Origin: Armigeres subalbatus
Taxonomy: Eukaryota > Arthropoda > Insecta > Diptera > Culicidae
Direction: 5' to 3'
Length of the DNA stretch: 64,000 nt
Assembly (NCBI RefSeq): GCF_024139115.2
Contig: NC_085140.1
Coordinates: forward strand, 105,908,988-105,972,987
Below the pieces are notes generated by a model, which had not been told where the DNA came from, ran no database searches, and was given only the letters and a program-made list of their open reading frames with translations. Position 1 is the stretch's first letter. Every line of letters starts with the position of its first letter. This document shows, piece after piece, positions 21,742 to 34,117 of this stretch. The translations under genes were made by a program, and so were the position numbers.

Positions 21742-24700
21742 ATTATCTAATACATGCATTCATCTCTTAGACTAGGTGTTCCGTGTTTTCTTAACACTAT
21801 CATCCAGCAGGGACTATGTCCAAGGGCTTGACGATCCCTCCCCAGGCCATCTGCGAGTTGTGGCGCCTGCCTAGGATGTGGTGGGGTTTGACAGTGGGCC
21901 CTGTTAAACCTCTATAAAAAGCTGCATGAATCCGCAAGTAGGCTCCGCCAAAGCGACCGTGTGCCGCTCAAAGCGCACAAGCCCAAGTCCTGGTGTTAGG
22001 TGGGACGCTAAACAGCCCTGACACGACGGCCCTCCGACGAGACAGGAGGTTTGCGCAGGCCCAATAAGCCGCCTTTAAAAACAACCATTACGAACAACAT
22101 AGAAGATAATACGACTCGATACAATCGGCAACGACCTGGGCGACGAATAAAGGATCACGATTGGAAGCTTGGAACATGGAACTGCAAGTCGCTTGGCTTC
22201 GCAGGTTGCGACAGGATAATCTACGATGAATTACATCCCCGCAACTTCGATGTCGTAGCGCTGCAGGAAATCTGCTGGACAGGACAGAAAGTGTGGAAAA
22301 GCGGGCATCGAGCGGCTACCTTCTACCAAAGCTGTGGCACCACCAACGAGCTGGGAACCGGCTTCATAGTGCTGGGAAAGATGCGCCAACGCGTGATTGG
22401 GTGGCAGCCAATCAACGCAAGGATGTGCAAGCTGAGGAATAAAGGCCGTTTCTTCAACTATAGCATCATCAACGTGCACTGCCCACACGAAGGGAGATCC
22501 GACGACGAGAAAGAAGCGTTCTATGCGCAGCTGGAGCAGACATACGATGGATGCCCACTGCGGGACGTCAAAATCGTTATCGGTGACTTGAACGCTCAGG
22601 TAGGAAGGGAGGAAATGTATAGACCGGTCATCGGACCGGATAGTCTACATACCGTATCGAACGACAACGGCCAACGATGCATAAACTTTGCAGCCTCCCG
22701 CGGAATGGTAGTCCGAAGCACTTTCTTCCCCCGTAAGAATATCCACAAGGCCACATGGAAATCACCTAATCAAGTAACGGAAAACCAAATCGACCACGTT
22801 CTAATCGACGGTAAATTTTTCTCCGACATCACGAACGTACGCACTTACCGCAGTGCGAATATTGAATCCGACCACTACCTCGTCGCAGTATGTCTGCGCG
22901 CAAAACTCTCGACGGTGATCAACACGCGTCGGAGTCGTCCGCCGCGGCTAAACATTGGGCGGCTACAAGACGGTAGACTAGCCCAAGACTACGCGCAGCA
23001 GCTGGAAGTGGCACTCCCAACGGAAGAGCAGCTAGGCGCAGCATCTCTTGAAGATGGCTGGAGAGATATTCGATCCGCCATTGGAAGCACCGCAACCGCT
23101 GCACTAGGCACGGTGGCTCCGGATCAGAGAAACGACTGGTATGACGGCGAATGTGAGCAGTTAGTTGAGGAGAAGAATGCAGCATGGGCGAGATTGCTGC
23201 AACACCGCACGAGGGCGAACGAGGCACGATACAAACGGGCGCGGAACAGACAAAACTCGATTTTCCGGAGGAAAAGCGCCAGCAGGAAGATCGAGACCGT
23301 GAAGAGACGGAGGAACTGTACCGCGCTAATAACGCACGAAAGTTTTATGAGAAGTTGAACCGTTCACGTAAGGGCCACGTGCCACAGCCCGATATGTGTA
23401 AGGACATAAACGGGAACCTTCTTACGAACGAGCGTGAGGTGATCCAAAGGTGGCGGCAGCACTACGAAGAGCACCTGAATGGCGATATGGCAGACAACGG
23501 TGGCGGTATGGTAATGAACCTAGGAGCACGCGCGCAGGACATGCGACTTCCGGCTCCGAATCTCCAGGAAAACAACAAAGCCCCTGGAGTTGACCAACTA
23601 CCAGGAGAGCTGTTTAAACACGGTGGTGAAGCACTGGCTAGAGCGCTGCACTGGGTGATTACCAAGGTTTGGGAGGATGAGGTTCTGCCGCAGGAGTGGA
23701 TGGAAGGTGTCATGTGTCCCAACTACAAAAAGGGCGATCAGCTGGATTGTAGCAACTACCGCGCAATCACATTGCTGAACGCCGCCTACAAGGTACTCTC
23801 CCAAATTTTATGCCGCCGACTAACACCAATTGCAAGAGAGTTCGTTGGGCAGTACCAGGCGGGATTTATGGGTGAACGCTCTACCACAGACCAGGTGTTC
23901 GCCATACGTCAGGTATTGCAGAAATGCCGCGAATACAACGTGCCCACACATCATCTATTTATCGACTTCAAAGCCGCATATGATACAATCGATCAGGACC
24001 AGCTATGGCAGCTAATGCACGAAAACGGATTTCCGGATAAACTGATACGGTTGATCAAGGCGACGATGGATCGGGTGATGTGCGTAGTTCGAGTTTCAGG
24101 GGCATTCTCGAGTCCCTTCGAAACCCGTAGAGGGTTACGGCAAGGTGATGGTCTTTCGTGTCTGCTATTCAACATCGCTTTGGAGGGAGTAATACGAAGG
24201 GCAGGGATTGACACGAGTGGTACGATCTTCACGAAGTCCGTCCAGTTATTTGGCTTCGCCGACGACATTGATATCATGGCACGTAACTTTGAGAGGATGG
24301 AGGAAGCCTACATCAGACTGAAAAGCGAAGCTAAAAGGATTGGACTAGTCATCAACACGTCGAAGACGAAGTACATGATAGGAAGAGGCTCAAGAGGTCA
24401 ATGTGAGCCACCACCACGAGTTTCTATCGGTGGTGACGAAATCGAGGTGGTTGAAGAATTCGTGTACTTGGGCTCACTGGTGACCGCCGATAACGATACC
24501 AGCAGAGAAATTCGGAGACGCATAGTGGCTGGAAATCGTACGTACTTTGGACTCCGCAAGACGCTCCGATCGAATAGAGTTCGCCGCCGTACCAAACTGA
24601 CTATCTACAAAACGCTTATAAGACCGGTAGTTCTCTACGGACACGAGACCTGGACGATGCTCGTGGAGGACCAACGCGCACTGGGAGTTTTCGAAAGGAA

Positions 24701-25081
24701 AGTGTTGCGTACCATCTATGGTGGGGTGCAGATGGCGGACGGTACGTGGAGGAGGCGAATGAACCACGAGTTGCATCAGCTGTTGGGAGAACCATCCATC
24801 GTTCACACCGCAAAAATCGGAAGACTGCGGTGGGCCGGGCACGTAGCCAGAATGTCGGACAGTAATCCGGTGAAAATGGTTCTCGACAACGATCCGACGG
24901 GAACAAGAAGGCGAGGTGCACAGCGGGCAAGGTGGATCGATCAGGTGGAGGACGACTTGCGGACCCTCCGCAGACTGCGTGGTTGGCGAAGTGCAGCCTT
25001 AAACCGAGCTGAATGGAGAAGTCTTTTATGTGCAGCACAGGCCACTCCGGCCTTAGTCTGATGATAAATAAATAATCATCC
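21742..25081 (+). mobile_element. RTE-clade LINE, near full length
   Basis: This is a single-ORF LINE with a 5' region (21742-22050), an endonuclease plus reverse transcriptase ORF, and a very short 3' UTR ending in ATAAATAAATAA. The direct repeat TTATTTGCTA stands at 21732-21741 and 25082-25091, inside the 3' UTR of the Juan-like element. The short, microsatellite-like tail and C-terminal domain fit the RTE clade. Only one frameshift and one small deletion are evident, so it is young relative to the other LINEs here. Confidence 0.88.
22051..25061 (+). pseudogene. RTE polyprotein (endonuclease and reverse transcriptase), one frameshift
   Basis: This would nick the target and reverse transcribe the RTE RNA. 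The endonuclease half (22150-22900) shows LGTWNCKSLG, VALQEICWTG, VIGDLNAQVGREE and ESDHYLVAV. The frame shifts by one base near 23262-23270. The second half (to 25061) has the reverse transcriptase with NYRAITLLNAAYKVLS, YQAGFMGERSTTDQVFAI, FIDFKAAYDTID, LRQGDGLSCLLFN and catalytic FGFADDIDIM. The C-terminal region is GRLRWAGHVARMSDSNPVKM. About a dozen residues before NNKAPGVDQLP appear missing compared with the family. The first ATG at 22051 may be preceded by non-AUG starts. Confidence 0.85.
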
Positions 25082-25220
25082 TTATTTGCTATGTTACGCT
25101 TTTAGTTATTATTAATACATTTCAATTGCCTCTGGCAGTTAGAATTTTTTCCTCTGGTTGAATTGAACCATGTAGGAATTACAATGTTTTCAACTTAAAC
25201 TAAACTTAACCTATTTTATA

Positions 25221-27930
25221 CTAAGGGTACAAGGAGTTAATCGTTGCAATAGAAGATTGCAACGATTTTTGTCTAAAATTGGAAATAATTTTGTTGGACA
25301 TTTGTTGCAATGTCTCAATATTAGAAATTCTATGAAGTTCATTGGTACTATACCACGGAGGCAACTTCAGAATCATTTTCAAAATTTTATTTTGAATCTT
25401 CTGGAGGGCCTTCTTTCTGGTATTGCAGCAACTAGCCCATATTGGCACAGCATACAACATGGCAGGTCTAAAAATTTGTTTGTTAATCAAATGTTTGTTC
25501 TTAAGACAAAGTTTTGATTTTCTGTTTATAAGTGGATATAGGCACTTAATATATTTGTTACATTTGGCTTGAAGGCCTTCAATGTGATTTTTAAAAGTTA
25601 ATTTTTGATCTAGCAGAAGTCCTAAATATTTAGCTTCGCTAGACCAATTAATTGGAACCCCATTCATAGTGACAATATGTCTGCTAGAAGGTTTCAAATA
25701 AGAAGCTCTCGGCTTATGTGGGAAAATTATAAGCTGAGTTTTGGAAGCATTCGGAGAAATTTTTCATTTTCGCAAGTAAGTGAAGAAAATATCCAAACTT
25801 TTTTGCAATCTACTACAAATGACACGAAGGCTCCTTTGACTGAAAGGCCCGTGTCATCTGCAAACAAAGACCAAAGTAAATCAGGTAGGTCAGAAGTCAA
25901 AATGTTATACAATATGGGCCCCAGTATGCTGCCATGGGGGACACCAGCCCTTTCAGATTTAGAAATCTGATAGTTTACCTGCAGTGAGCGATCTGATAAA
26001 TAATTTTGGATCAGTTTAATAATGTACAGAGGAAAGTTAAAATTCATCAATTTTACAATCAAACCTTCATGCCAAACACTGTCAAATGCTTTCTCTATAT
26101 CAAGAAGAGCAACTCCAGTCGAATATCCTTCAGATTTGTTGAGCCGAATTAAGTTCGTAACTCTTAATAACTGATGAGTGGTTGAATGCCCATGGCGAAA
26201 ACCAAATTGCTCATCAGCAAAAATAGAATTGTCATTAATATGAACCATCATTCTATTTAAAATAATCTTTTCAAACAGTTTGCTTATTGAAGAAAGCAAA
26301 CTGATTGAGCGATAACTAGAAGCCTCAGCTGGATTTTTGTCCGGCTTCAAAATTGGAACAACTTTGGCGTTTTTCCATTTATCTGGAAAGTATGCCAATT
26401 GAAAACATTTGTTAAATAAATTAACCAAAAAGGATAAAGAGCTCTCAGGAAGTTTTTGATAAGTATGTAGAAAATACCATCATCACCCGGGCTTTCATAT
26501 TTTTAAATTTTCTAGTAATAGATCTCACTTCATCCAAATTGGTTTCCCAACGAAGGGTCAAAAACATTCTCTTGATTGAGAATGTCTTCGAAGCTCCGTG
26601 TAACCTGATCCTCAATTGGACTAGTGAGACCTAGACTAAAATTATGGGCACTCTCGAACTGCTGAGCAAGTTTTTGAGCCTTTTCGCCATTTGTTAATAA
26701 AATTTTATTTCCCTCTTTAAGCGCTGGAATTGGCTTTTGAGGTTATTTAAGAATTTTTGTTAATTTCCAAAAGGGTTTCGAACTGGGATCCAACTTCGAG
26801 ACATTATTCTCAAAGTTGGTATTTCTCAGAATAAAGGAAACGTTTTTTTTAATTTCATTTGCAAATCTCGCCAAATAACTTTCAACGCGGGATCGCGAGT
26901 TCTTTGGTATTGCCTTCTTCTCACATTTTAAGACGGATCAGTAGCTGAAGATCGTCGTCAATAATAATGGAGTTGAATTTAACTTCACATTTCGGAATTG
27001 CAATGCCTCTGGCTTCGACAATTAAATTTGTCAAAGATACGAGAGCATTATCAATATCACTTTTGGTATCGAGAGGAATATCAACATCAAAATTCCTATC
27101 GATATACGTTTATATAAATCCCATTCAGCTCTATGATAATTAAAAGTAGAGCTGATTGGATTATAAATGGCTTCTTGTGAGATTTCAAATGTCACAGGAA
27201 GGTGATCAGAGTCAAAGTCAGCATGAGTTACCAATTGGCCACACAGCTGACTTGAATCCGTTAAAACTAAATCAATTGTAGAAGGATTTCGACTGGAAGA
27301 AAAACAAGTTGGTCCATTGGGATATTGAATAGTATAATATCCCGCAGAACAATCTTCAAATAAAATTTTACCATTGGAATTGCTTTGAGCATTATTCCAT
27401 GAACGGTGTTTGGCATTGAAGTCACCAATTACGAAGAATTTTGATTTGTTGCGAGTCAGAATTTGAAGATCAGCTTTCAACAAATTCTTTTGCTGCCCAT
27501 TGCATTGAAAAGGCAAGTAGGCTGCAATGAAGGAAAATTGTCCAAAATTTGTTTCAACAGAAACTCCCAAGGTTTCAAAAACTTTGGTTACAAACGAAGA
27601 AAATAATTTATGTTTGATACGTCTATTAATGACAATGGCGACCCCACCACAGGCGCTGTCAAGACGATCATTTCTGTAGATAAAATAGTTTGGATCTCTT
27701 TTAATGGAGAGTCCTGGTTTTAAATACGTTTCAGTTATAATGGCAATATGCACATTATGAACTGAAAGGAAGTTGAATAATTCATCTTCCTTACCCTTTA
27801 AAGAGCAGGCATTCCAATTTAAAATTTTCAAAGAATTATTTGGATCCATTGAAACGGAGTCCGATAACAATTTTTGTGTGTACTTTATACCAACCTGAAC
27901 AGCTTCAGGAATGGTATTTGCTTTGAACAT
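25221..27930 (-). pseudogene. ORF2 of the Juan-like LINE (endonuclease and reverse transcriptase)
   Basis: Minus strand: the endonuclease (about 27830-27150) has LKILNWNACSLKGKEDEL, ITETYLKP, VIGDFNAKHRSW and DSDHLPVTFEI. A degraded linker follows (27030-26430). The reverse transcriptase (26428-25727) has QFGFRHGHSTTHQLL, LLDIEKAFDSVWHEGL, AGVPHGSILGPILYN and catalytic SLFADDTGLS. The C-terminal part (25697-25221) reads YLGLLLDQKLTFKNHI and PPWYSTNELHRISN. It has no RNase H domain, as expected for Jockey-clade elements. A lost frame near 25720 removes part of the segment after FADD. Confidence 0.85.
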
Positions 27931-29241
27931 TGCATCAATCATGTGATGCAATTGTTCAGTTAAAAAATCAAAATCGGAAGCAGTCATGCTACCTGAATCG
28001 GCAACATGACCGTTATTTTCCGTTGGGACATGGGTATAAACCACATTTTGAGAAGAGAAATTTTGTCTACCAGCAGCGATGTTTGCATACGTAGGTACAT
28101 TCGAAAAATTGGAATTTACTGAAGTGCTTGCTACCCGTTGACGAGCGGCAAAATTTGTTTGTGAATTGTGGTGGGTATGAATTGCTCGACCGGTAACCGG
28201 TTTCGAAATTTGAGCGTTTGAAAAATTTCTATCCGTCGAATCTGGGATCCGATTGGAAATTCCCGTCATCTTTTTTGCACGGGAATTCAAAACTTTTTTG
28301 CGTGAAGGGCATTCCCAGAAATTGGATTTATGATTGCCCCCACAGTTTGCGCACTTAAATTTATTGGAATCTTCTCTCACATGACATGCGTCCTTGGCGT
28401 GAGAGGTTCCACCACAAATCATGCATTTAGCATCCATGTGACAATGTTTGGTTCCATGACCCCACTTTTGGCACTTACGGCACTGGGTAGGGTTTTGGAA
28501 ATTTCCCCCAGGCCTGCGGAAATGTTCCCATGTAACACGGACATGAGACATAATACAGGCCTTTTCCAAACTTTTCATATTATTTAGTTCACTTTTGTAA
28601 AAATGAACTAAATAAAATTCTTGAGAAATGCCCCTCTGGGATGTACCAGAATGGGATTTCTGTTTTCATCTTAATTAGTTGGACTGGTGAAAATCCAAGT
28701 AATTGAGAAATTTCAATTTTAATCTCATCCAGTGATTTGTCATCACTGGGGAGACCTTTCAAGACGACTTTGAACAATCGCTCAGTTTTGTCGTCGTATG
28801 TGAAGAATTTATGGCGCTTCTCAGTTAAATAGTGAAGAAGACGTTTGCGATCGTCAAAGGATCCCGGCAAAACGCGGCAGTCACCCTTCCTAGCAATCTG
28901 AAATGAAACCTTGATCCCCTGAAGGTTACTCAAGATTTCATTCCGAAAGCCATAAAACTCGGCAACAGATACCACAATTGGCGGAATCCTTTGTTTCTTC
29001 GCATGAATCGAATCACCTGGGCTAAAGGTAGTTTCGATTTGCTCAATTTCAAATCGAACTGATTGCTCAGTTCGATAGGAGAAGAAACAATGTCAACATT
29101 AGATTTAGAAGGAATATCTGAAGTCTCCAGCTTCCTTCTATTTTTTCCGCGCTTGGGCAGGACGGTCTTGAAACCTTGTTTCTTTGAAGGAAGTGGAGAA
29201 TTCAGAGACTCCCCCTTCCTCTTGTTTTTGTTAATACTCAT
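27900..29241 (-). pseudogene. ORF1 (gag-like) of the Juan-like LINE
   Basis: The minus-strand ATG at 29241 opens MSINKNKRKGESL, a basic N terminus, then shifts frame near 28990. The middle piece (28975-28589) contains RLFKVVLKGLPSDDKSLDEI, the RNA-binding-like domain preceding zinc knuckles in Jockey gags. After another shift near 28580, the third piece has PTQCRKCQKWGHGTKHCH, CMICGGTSHAKDAC and CANCGGNHKSNFWEC. It then runs through a low-complexity stretch toward ORF2 in one continuous frame (28578-27031), so ORF1 and ORF2 are fused in this copy by loss of the ORF1 stop. Confidence 0.78.
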
Positions 29242-29297
29242 TGCTGAGCGTGGAGACGTGACCTTCTAAGAGGTTTTTTCCCACGAAGATCCCGTTA

Positions 29298-29850
29298 ATT
29301 TTGGCTATTACGAAGCTTTTGCTTAAGCTGTCTACAACTTCTTAGGGAATTTGCCTATCACTTGAACATTCTAAACCCCCGATGAATCCGCCGGCAACTG
29401 GGCCGTTAACTGAACGGAATCGATAAGACTCAGCAATTATTGCCACGTCGCACATTGCTTCTGTTGCCTACTGTCACAACAGTTGCTGTGCTGTGTCGCA
29501 ATGATTGAGGTTTAATTGCTATGAAAATTGCAGTCCATTTCATCTTCTTTAACTACTTATCAAGCAGCACGGGTCCCATGATACATTAGAATTAGGCTCA
29601 CCAAAATAGTGGTCTTCTGCCACCGGAACAAATAATCCGTGACGTAAGTCGATTTGACGAAGGAAACTCATAATAGGAGGATTACGTACGAGTTCTAAGG
29701 ATTTTCTCTTTCACCAGAAACCAGAAATGTTTTGAATTTACAAATATATTACCCGAAATTTGATTTCGTGTTGGAACGAAACATATCAAATAAATATCGT
29801 ACAAGAGCATACCTTGCTTATGTTCCAGCAAGAATATAAATTATAGGTGA
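29298..29850. other. Unique-looking spacer 3' of Asna1
   Basis: No ORF or repeat is supported. It follows the right duplication of the Juan-like LINE and lies downstream of Asna1. A TTTAAT at about 29872, read on the minus strand as ATTAAA, is a possible polyadenylation signal for Asna1. Confidence 0.4.
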
Positions 29851-29988
29851 TTTAGTACCCACAATCCCATTTAATTAAAGGCTTGTAGAAACATGGAAAA
29901 CACAATGTTGCGAAATAAAAAAAACGATAACCTGGAATTTTCACACTTAGTTTCACCTTAGTCATTCCCAAGTCCGCCATGCTTTCTA

Positions 29989-30653
29989 CTATTTGTCCTG
30001 CGGTGAAGAACCATTTGGACAGTACGGCTTGATCAGGTTCTCGGAGAACTTTTTCACATTTTCCGCCCCACGAACCTCTTTGTCCAACAAAGGCAGTTTC
30101 ACCACGTGGAAGTCCTCGTACAAATCGGCTATCTGATCCAGATACTTCTCCTGTACCTTGTAACGGGCGGAGCACATTGCACAAGGGTCCTGCCCTTCCC
30201 GACGGAACAGCAACTGATTCACGATGATGTTGTGCGTGTCAATGCCGCACTTGGTCAGCTCCTGCACCAATCGTTCCGTTTCGTACAGCGACAGGAACTC
30301 GGCAATGCACACGCAGACGAAGGTTGTTTGATCCTGGAAAAAGGATAAGATGAAATGAGTATCGAAAGTTTTCTCTCGCGACTTATCAACTTACGGGATT
30401 CCGAAATTGTTCGTTCACCTGACGAATGATGGTTAACATTTCCTCCAGTTTGCTCGTCAGCGTGTCCGCGTTGAAATCCTGCATGCCGAACAACGATCCC
30501 ATTTGCGATATGAATGGGGCCAGCTTCATTTTCAATCTAAGTAACTTCCCTAGACCCTTCTCTACCACCTGGGGAAACGAGAGTAACCGCAGCGTGTGGC
30601 CAGTGGGGGCCGTGTCGAATACCACTACCGAGAAGTTCATAGCCTTTACTAAT
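29989..30653 (-). CDS. Asna1: Asna1/Get3 ATPase, coding exons 3 and 4
   Basis: Get3/ASNA1 is the cytosolic homodimeric ATPase that receives tail-anchored membrane proteins and hands them to the Get1/Get2 (WRB/CAML) receptor on the ER. Exon 3 is 30395-30653 and exon 4 is 29989-30333, with a 61-nt intron 30334-30394 (GTAAGT...CCAG). Exon 3 carries switch [15 protein letters not shown] and the helical substrate-groove region ([15 protein letters not shown]). Exon 4 carries the dimer zinc site CAMC and PLLDKEVRG, and ends SSPQDK before TAG. All four exons sum to 1017 nt, 338 residues plus stop, a usual length for animal ASNA1. The frame is fully intact. Confidence 0.95.
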
Positions 30654-30875
30654 CTGAGAATGAGTGGAAAAAAGCATTTCTTCATGATTAGTAACAGCAA
30701 GAAGTTGATTGTCAATAGGACGAGTTATTATGTACCATCCCAATTAATTCCAAAACTCGATTTAACTTTTCTTAATTTGAACTCAACAGTTAGGTCGTCT
30801 TCAGTGTTACGTACTTGACGACACATTGAAGATAACCTCGTTTGAGGTTAAAATACGTATCTTATCTATAAAGTT

Positions 30876-31185
30876 ATAAGAGCATCATTATCGGTCGCGA
30901 GCATTTTAATCACCCGCGCAGCGCTTTCATTTTAGTTTCGTCACTTGTTTCCGTATCGGTCACTATTTTCGGCTCTCAATTTGGTTGCTGTATTCCGTAC
31001 CGGTGACGTTTGACAGTTGACAGTTCATCAAATAGCAGCGCTCTTATCGCGCTACCAAATTTGGTCACCTGTCAGTCGCGCTACTGTTATAGCAGCGCGT
31101 TTAGTAGCGACCGGTAAAGTGTCAAGTAATGATACTGCGCTGCCAAACGGCTTAAACTCACCACCGGTAATCTTGCTCTAATCAA
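30876..31185. mobile_element. MITE D, about 300 bp
   Basis: AGAGCATCATTATCGGT near 30880 is mirrored imperfectly by ACCGGTAATCTTGCTCT ending near 31180. The interior has many GCGCT/AGCGC motifs and no ORF. The target duplication is unclear. Confidence 0.5.
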
Positions 31186-31542
31186 GCAGTGGAATTAAAT
31201 ATTATAGTACACTCTGAAAAATCTTCATGTCATATTTACCTGAAAACAAATGTGGTTCTCATCCACCATACTTTTCACGTAAGAGTGACCTAAATGGCAT
31301 GTAACCTGAACAAAATTTTACCTCGTTGAGTTACGTGATTTATCAGGTGAATCTGACTGGATTTTCCAGTACTAATGACGTGAAGTTTGAAAGTAGTTAC
31401 GTGTTTGATCAGGTGAACTTTACGTGATTTCTACGTACTGGTTACGTGAAATTTCAGTAAAAGCTATATGACATCAGGTAACCACTACATGGTTTGAAAT
31501 ATATTGCAAAATTGTTTTTTAATGAATGCAAAATAAGCTATA

Positions 31543-32725
31543 CACAGAGAAAAAATAAATTGTGTTTCTGAAAATTTCACACTTTTATTATAAAAAGATC
31601 GAAAATGTAGTTAATTTGATTAATGAAACTCTAAATGTGAGAGAAAAACTTTTTATTTGAGAAATTATTTCTAAACAAAAAACTGTTATTTCAACAGTTG
31701 AAATTTTTCTTTTGACAGATCAAAAGATTTCAAATAAACATGTTACTTTCTAAAAATTTGGCAACTGTCATTCTATATACTTCTTGTTTTGTCATTTGTA
31801 ACTGCAAAAACAGTTTTAACTGAGGAGAGAAATTTGAACAAATTAATGGTAAAAATTGAAGTCAGTATATTTAACAAGAAACCGAAATACATTCCGTTTT
31901 GAATTTTAATTACGGATAATCTTCGAAACTTCGATTATAACCGGTCAGCTGCGTGAAAAACGAATCTCTAGTGGGGTTTCTAAACACCAGCAGAAGATGT
32001 CCTCTCTGATGGCTCCGGAATCGGCACGGCAAATGAAAATTCTAAGGTGGGGTTTGTAAAATACTTTTCTTATGGACTGATTTATTATTTTTACTATTTA
32101 CATTTTAGGAAAAGTATACACACATGGCGAGAACATGAAAAGCTTGGCAAGAACTGCGGTAAGAATCTCGGAACAGCACTCTCGTGATCTTGTCACTGCG
32201 AAAGGTGGCCTTCGGCGTAGGGCCGTCTCCCACCGCTTACCATGAAGTACGATCTGCTGCTGCGTCCGCCGTTTGGCTGCGAGTACCATAACCAGGGTGA
32301 ATGGGATCTGGCACCGCAATTCCAGCGCTATAACATGGTACCCTAGAACCCGGATCCCTTGCAAGACGCAGAACATAAACATGACGATACAATAAATAAA
32401 AGTTTTACTATAAGTCTTAAAATTTATTTTGGCATTTAATTGGAATTAAAAATGCACAACGCTTTGAAAGTATCACTGTTGATTTCAATGTAATATATAC
32501 AATTAGTTTTGAGAGGAAAATGTCATTTTGAAAAGTAAAATACACATTTAGTTTTGAGGGAAAACTGTTATATTGAAAAGTCGGCTCTTGTTAAAGTTCT
32601 TCCCGATGTGACATTTTTGCAATTGTAGATTTAACAATTCTATACTTTCTACTGAAAATCACTAACGAATTTTCTTGTTTTTACTAACGTTTCTTTGGAT
32701 TTTACCAACTTTTTTTTTTTGTGTG
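31543..32725. mobile_element. Element F nested in E, carrying a gene-like insert
   Basis: The ends CACAGAGAAAAAA (after TA at 31541) and TTTTTTTTGTGTG (before TA at 32726) form a short terminal inverted repeat with a TA duplication. It resembles MITE J and MITE O. The middle (31990-32400) is GC-richer and looks like captured exon sequence. Confidence 0.5.
31997..32398 (+). pseudogene. Possible captured host-gene fragment, unidentified
   Basis: An ATG at about 31998 opens MSSLMAPESARQMKILR, ending at a GTGGGG. ATTTTAG follows near 32108 as a possible acceptor, and later GTAAGAAT as a possible donor. Further on, MKYDLLLRPPFGCEYH and GEWDLAPQFQRYNM are readable to a TAG. An AATAAA stands at 32390. 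Base composition differs from the AT-rich surroundings. I do not recognise the protein, and the frames do not join cleanly, so this is tentative. Confidence 0.3.
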
Positions 32726-34117
32726 TAGTGACTGCCTGCAGCCGTAAACAGGAGACTTCTTCGCATTGTTGATGCACTTGATGCAGGCGGGTGCTAAGGT
32801 GTCAAATATTTGTTGCCTCAAATCAAGCGAATGCCGACGGCACTAACACTACGCCGTAGTCTATGAAAAATAAACACTGCAGTAAGTGAGAATGTTCTGA
32901 AACGCACAAAGTTTGGATAATGCCAGAAACAACTGTTTCTGCTCAGCACAGAGTTTTTTCTACCAACATACTTATTTATCTGCATATTTCGCGTACGGAA
33001 TAAAGTGAAAACACTACATTTTTTTAGATTTGGTGTATTTTTGTTCGTTGCAATCTTTAATTTAATATGTGCTTTCGACACCACTCTCTCTTGTAAAAAT
33101 GGTAAACAATACAAATTTTCACAAATACCACGACAATTTATGTAAGTATATGAGCATTTTGACATTGGAGTATAAATTTATGCGCCAAATAAGAGGGTAC
33201 TGTCATACTTGCCAAACTCCATATGAAAAAAATTCGTTGTCCCCCCTCTTACTTAATGCGCTGAACTGCATTTGATGCAGAATGATGTTTTTATCATTAG
33301 ACAGAAAATGCTGTCATTCGGCCATTGCGCTTCGGGAAAACACTGTTGGAGAACAAATCAGTTACTGAAAAATGTCGAATAAAATTTATTAGATTTGTAG
33401 AAAAAGATGAAACTAGTTTCTTTCTCAAAAATTGCTGCTATTTCCGCTGTTAAATCAAGCAAAAAGTAGTTCAGTCTTGGCAGTTGAAATCTGGAATAGA
33501 AATGTTCTACTAACGCTACCGAAAACGGTAGTTATAGGCTTCATGTAGCTTCATCTTCTTCCATATTACTTTCTACGAATCTTATAAATTTTATCCGACT
33601 TCCGCTGATTTTTTTCCAAGGAGGGAACATGCAGGTTCGGAAAATCCCCGCCTAGTTGCACATGAAATATCGCTTACCTCTGCAAATCTTCTAATTATGT
33701 TTAGGTTATGTGTCTTTTATTCTTACGTGAGTATCAAGTCACTCTCACGTGAAAAGTATGGTGGATGAGAACCATATTTGTTTTCAGGTAAATCTGACGT
33801 GAAGATTGTTTACAATGCTAGTTTTCCGCAAATATCGAAGCTGCAATCACACTAACACAATTTCACTTTAATTGTTTACGAGTACATACAAACATATTCA
33901 CCAAGATTTTTAGTAAAAGTTACGTGAATTTCAGGTCAACATTACTAACATCACGTAACAATCGTCGTTTGTTCAAGACACATCAGTTACGTGATTTTTC
34001 ACGTGAATATGACGTGATGATTATTTAGAGTGTACTAACTTGGCTTATAACAAGTAGATTTTCCACTGAAAAAATCTTGATAATTTTAACCAGGAAGTCG
34101 ACCTTAGAGATTAAGGT

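Larger units (their letters stand above)
21706..29283 (-). mobile_element. Juan/Jockey-clade LINE, full length, split by an RTE insertion
   Basis: Read on the minus strand, the 5' end is at 29283 and the poly(A) tail is the T-run at 21706-21723. A perfect 14-bp duplication flanks it. ORF1 and ORF2 occupy 29241-25221. The 3' UTR is interrupted at 21741/25082 by the plus-strand RTE. Without the RTE the element is about 4.2 kb. Motifs resemble the Aedes Juan family from memory, and it has frameshifts in both ORFs. An age older than the RTE follows from the nesting. Confidence 0.85.
31207..34035. mobile_element. DNA element E, 2.8 kb with TA duplication and ACGTGA subterminal repeats
   Basis: The left end GTACACTCT after TA (31205) matches the right end AGAGTGTAC before TA (34036). 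Similarity continues inward, with GTCATATTTACCTGAAAA pairing imperfectly with the reverse complement of TTTTTCACGTGAATATGAC. Both ends hold many copies of TTACGTGA/CACGTGAA-like words, a usual pattern for transposase subterminal sites. No transposase ORF is seen. Element F sits inside. Confidence 0.75.
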
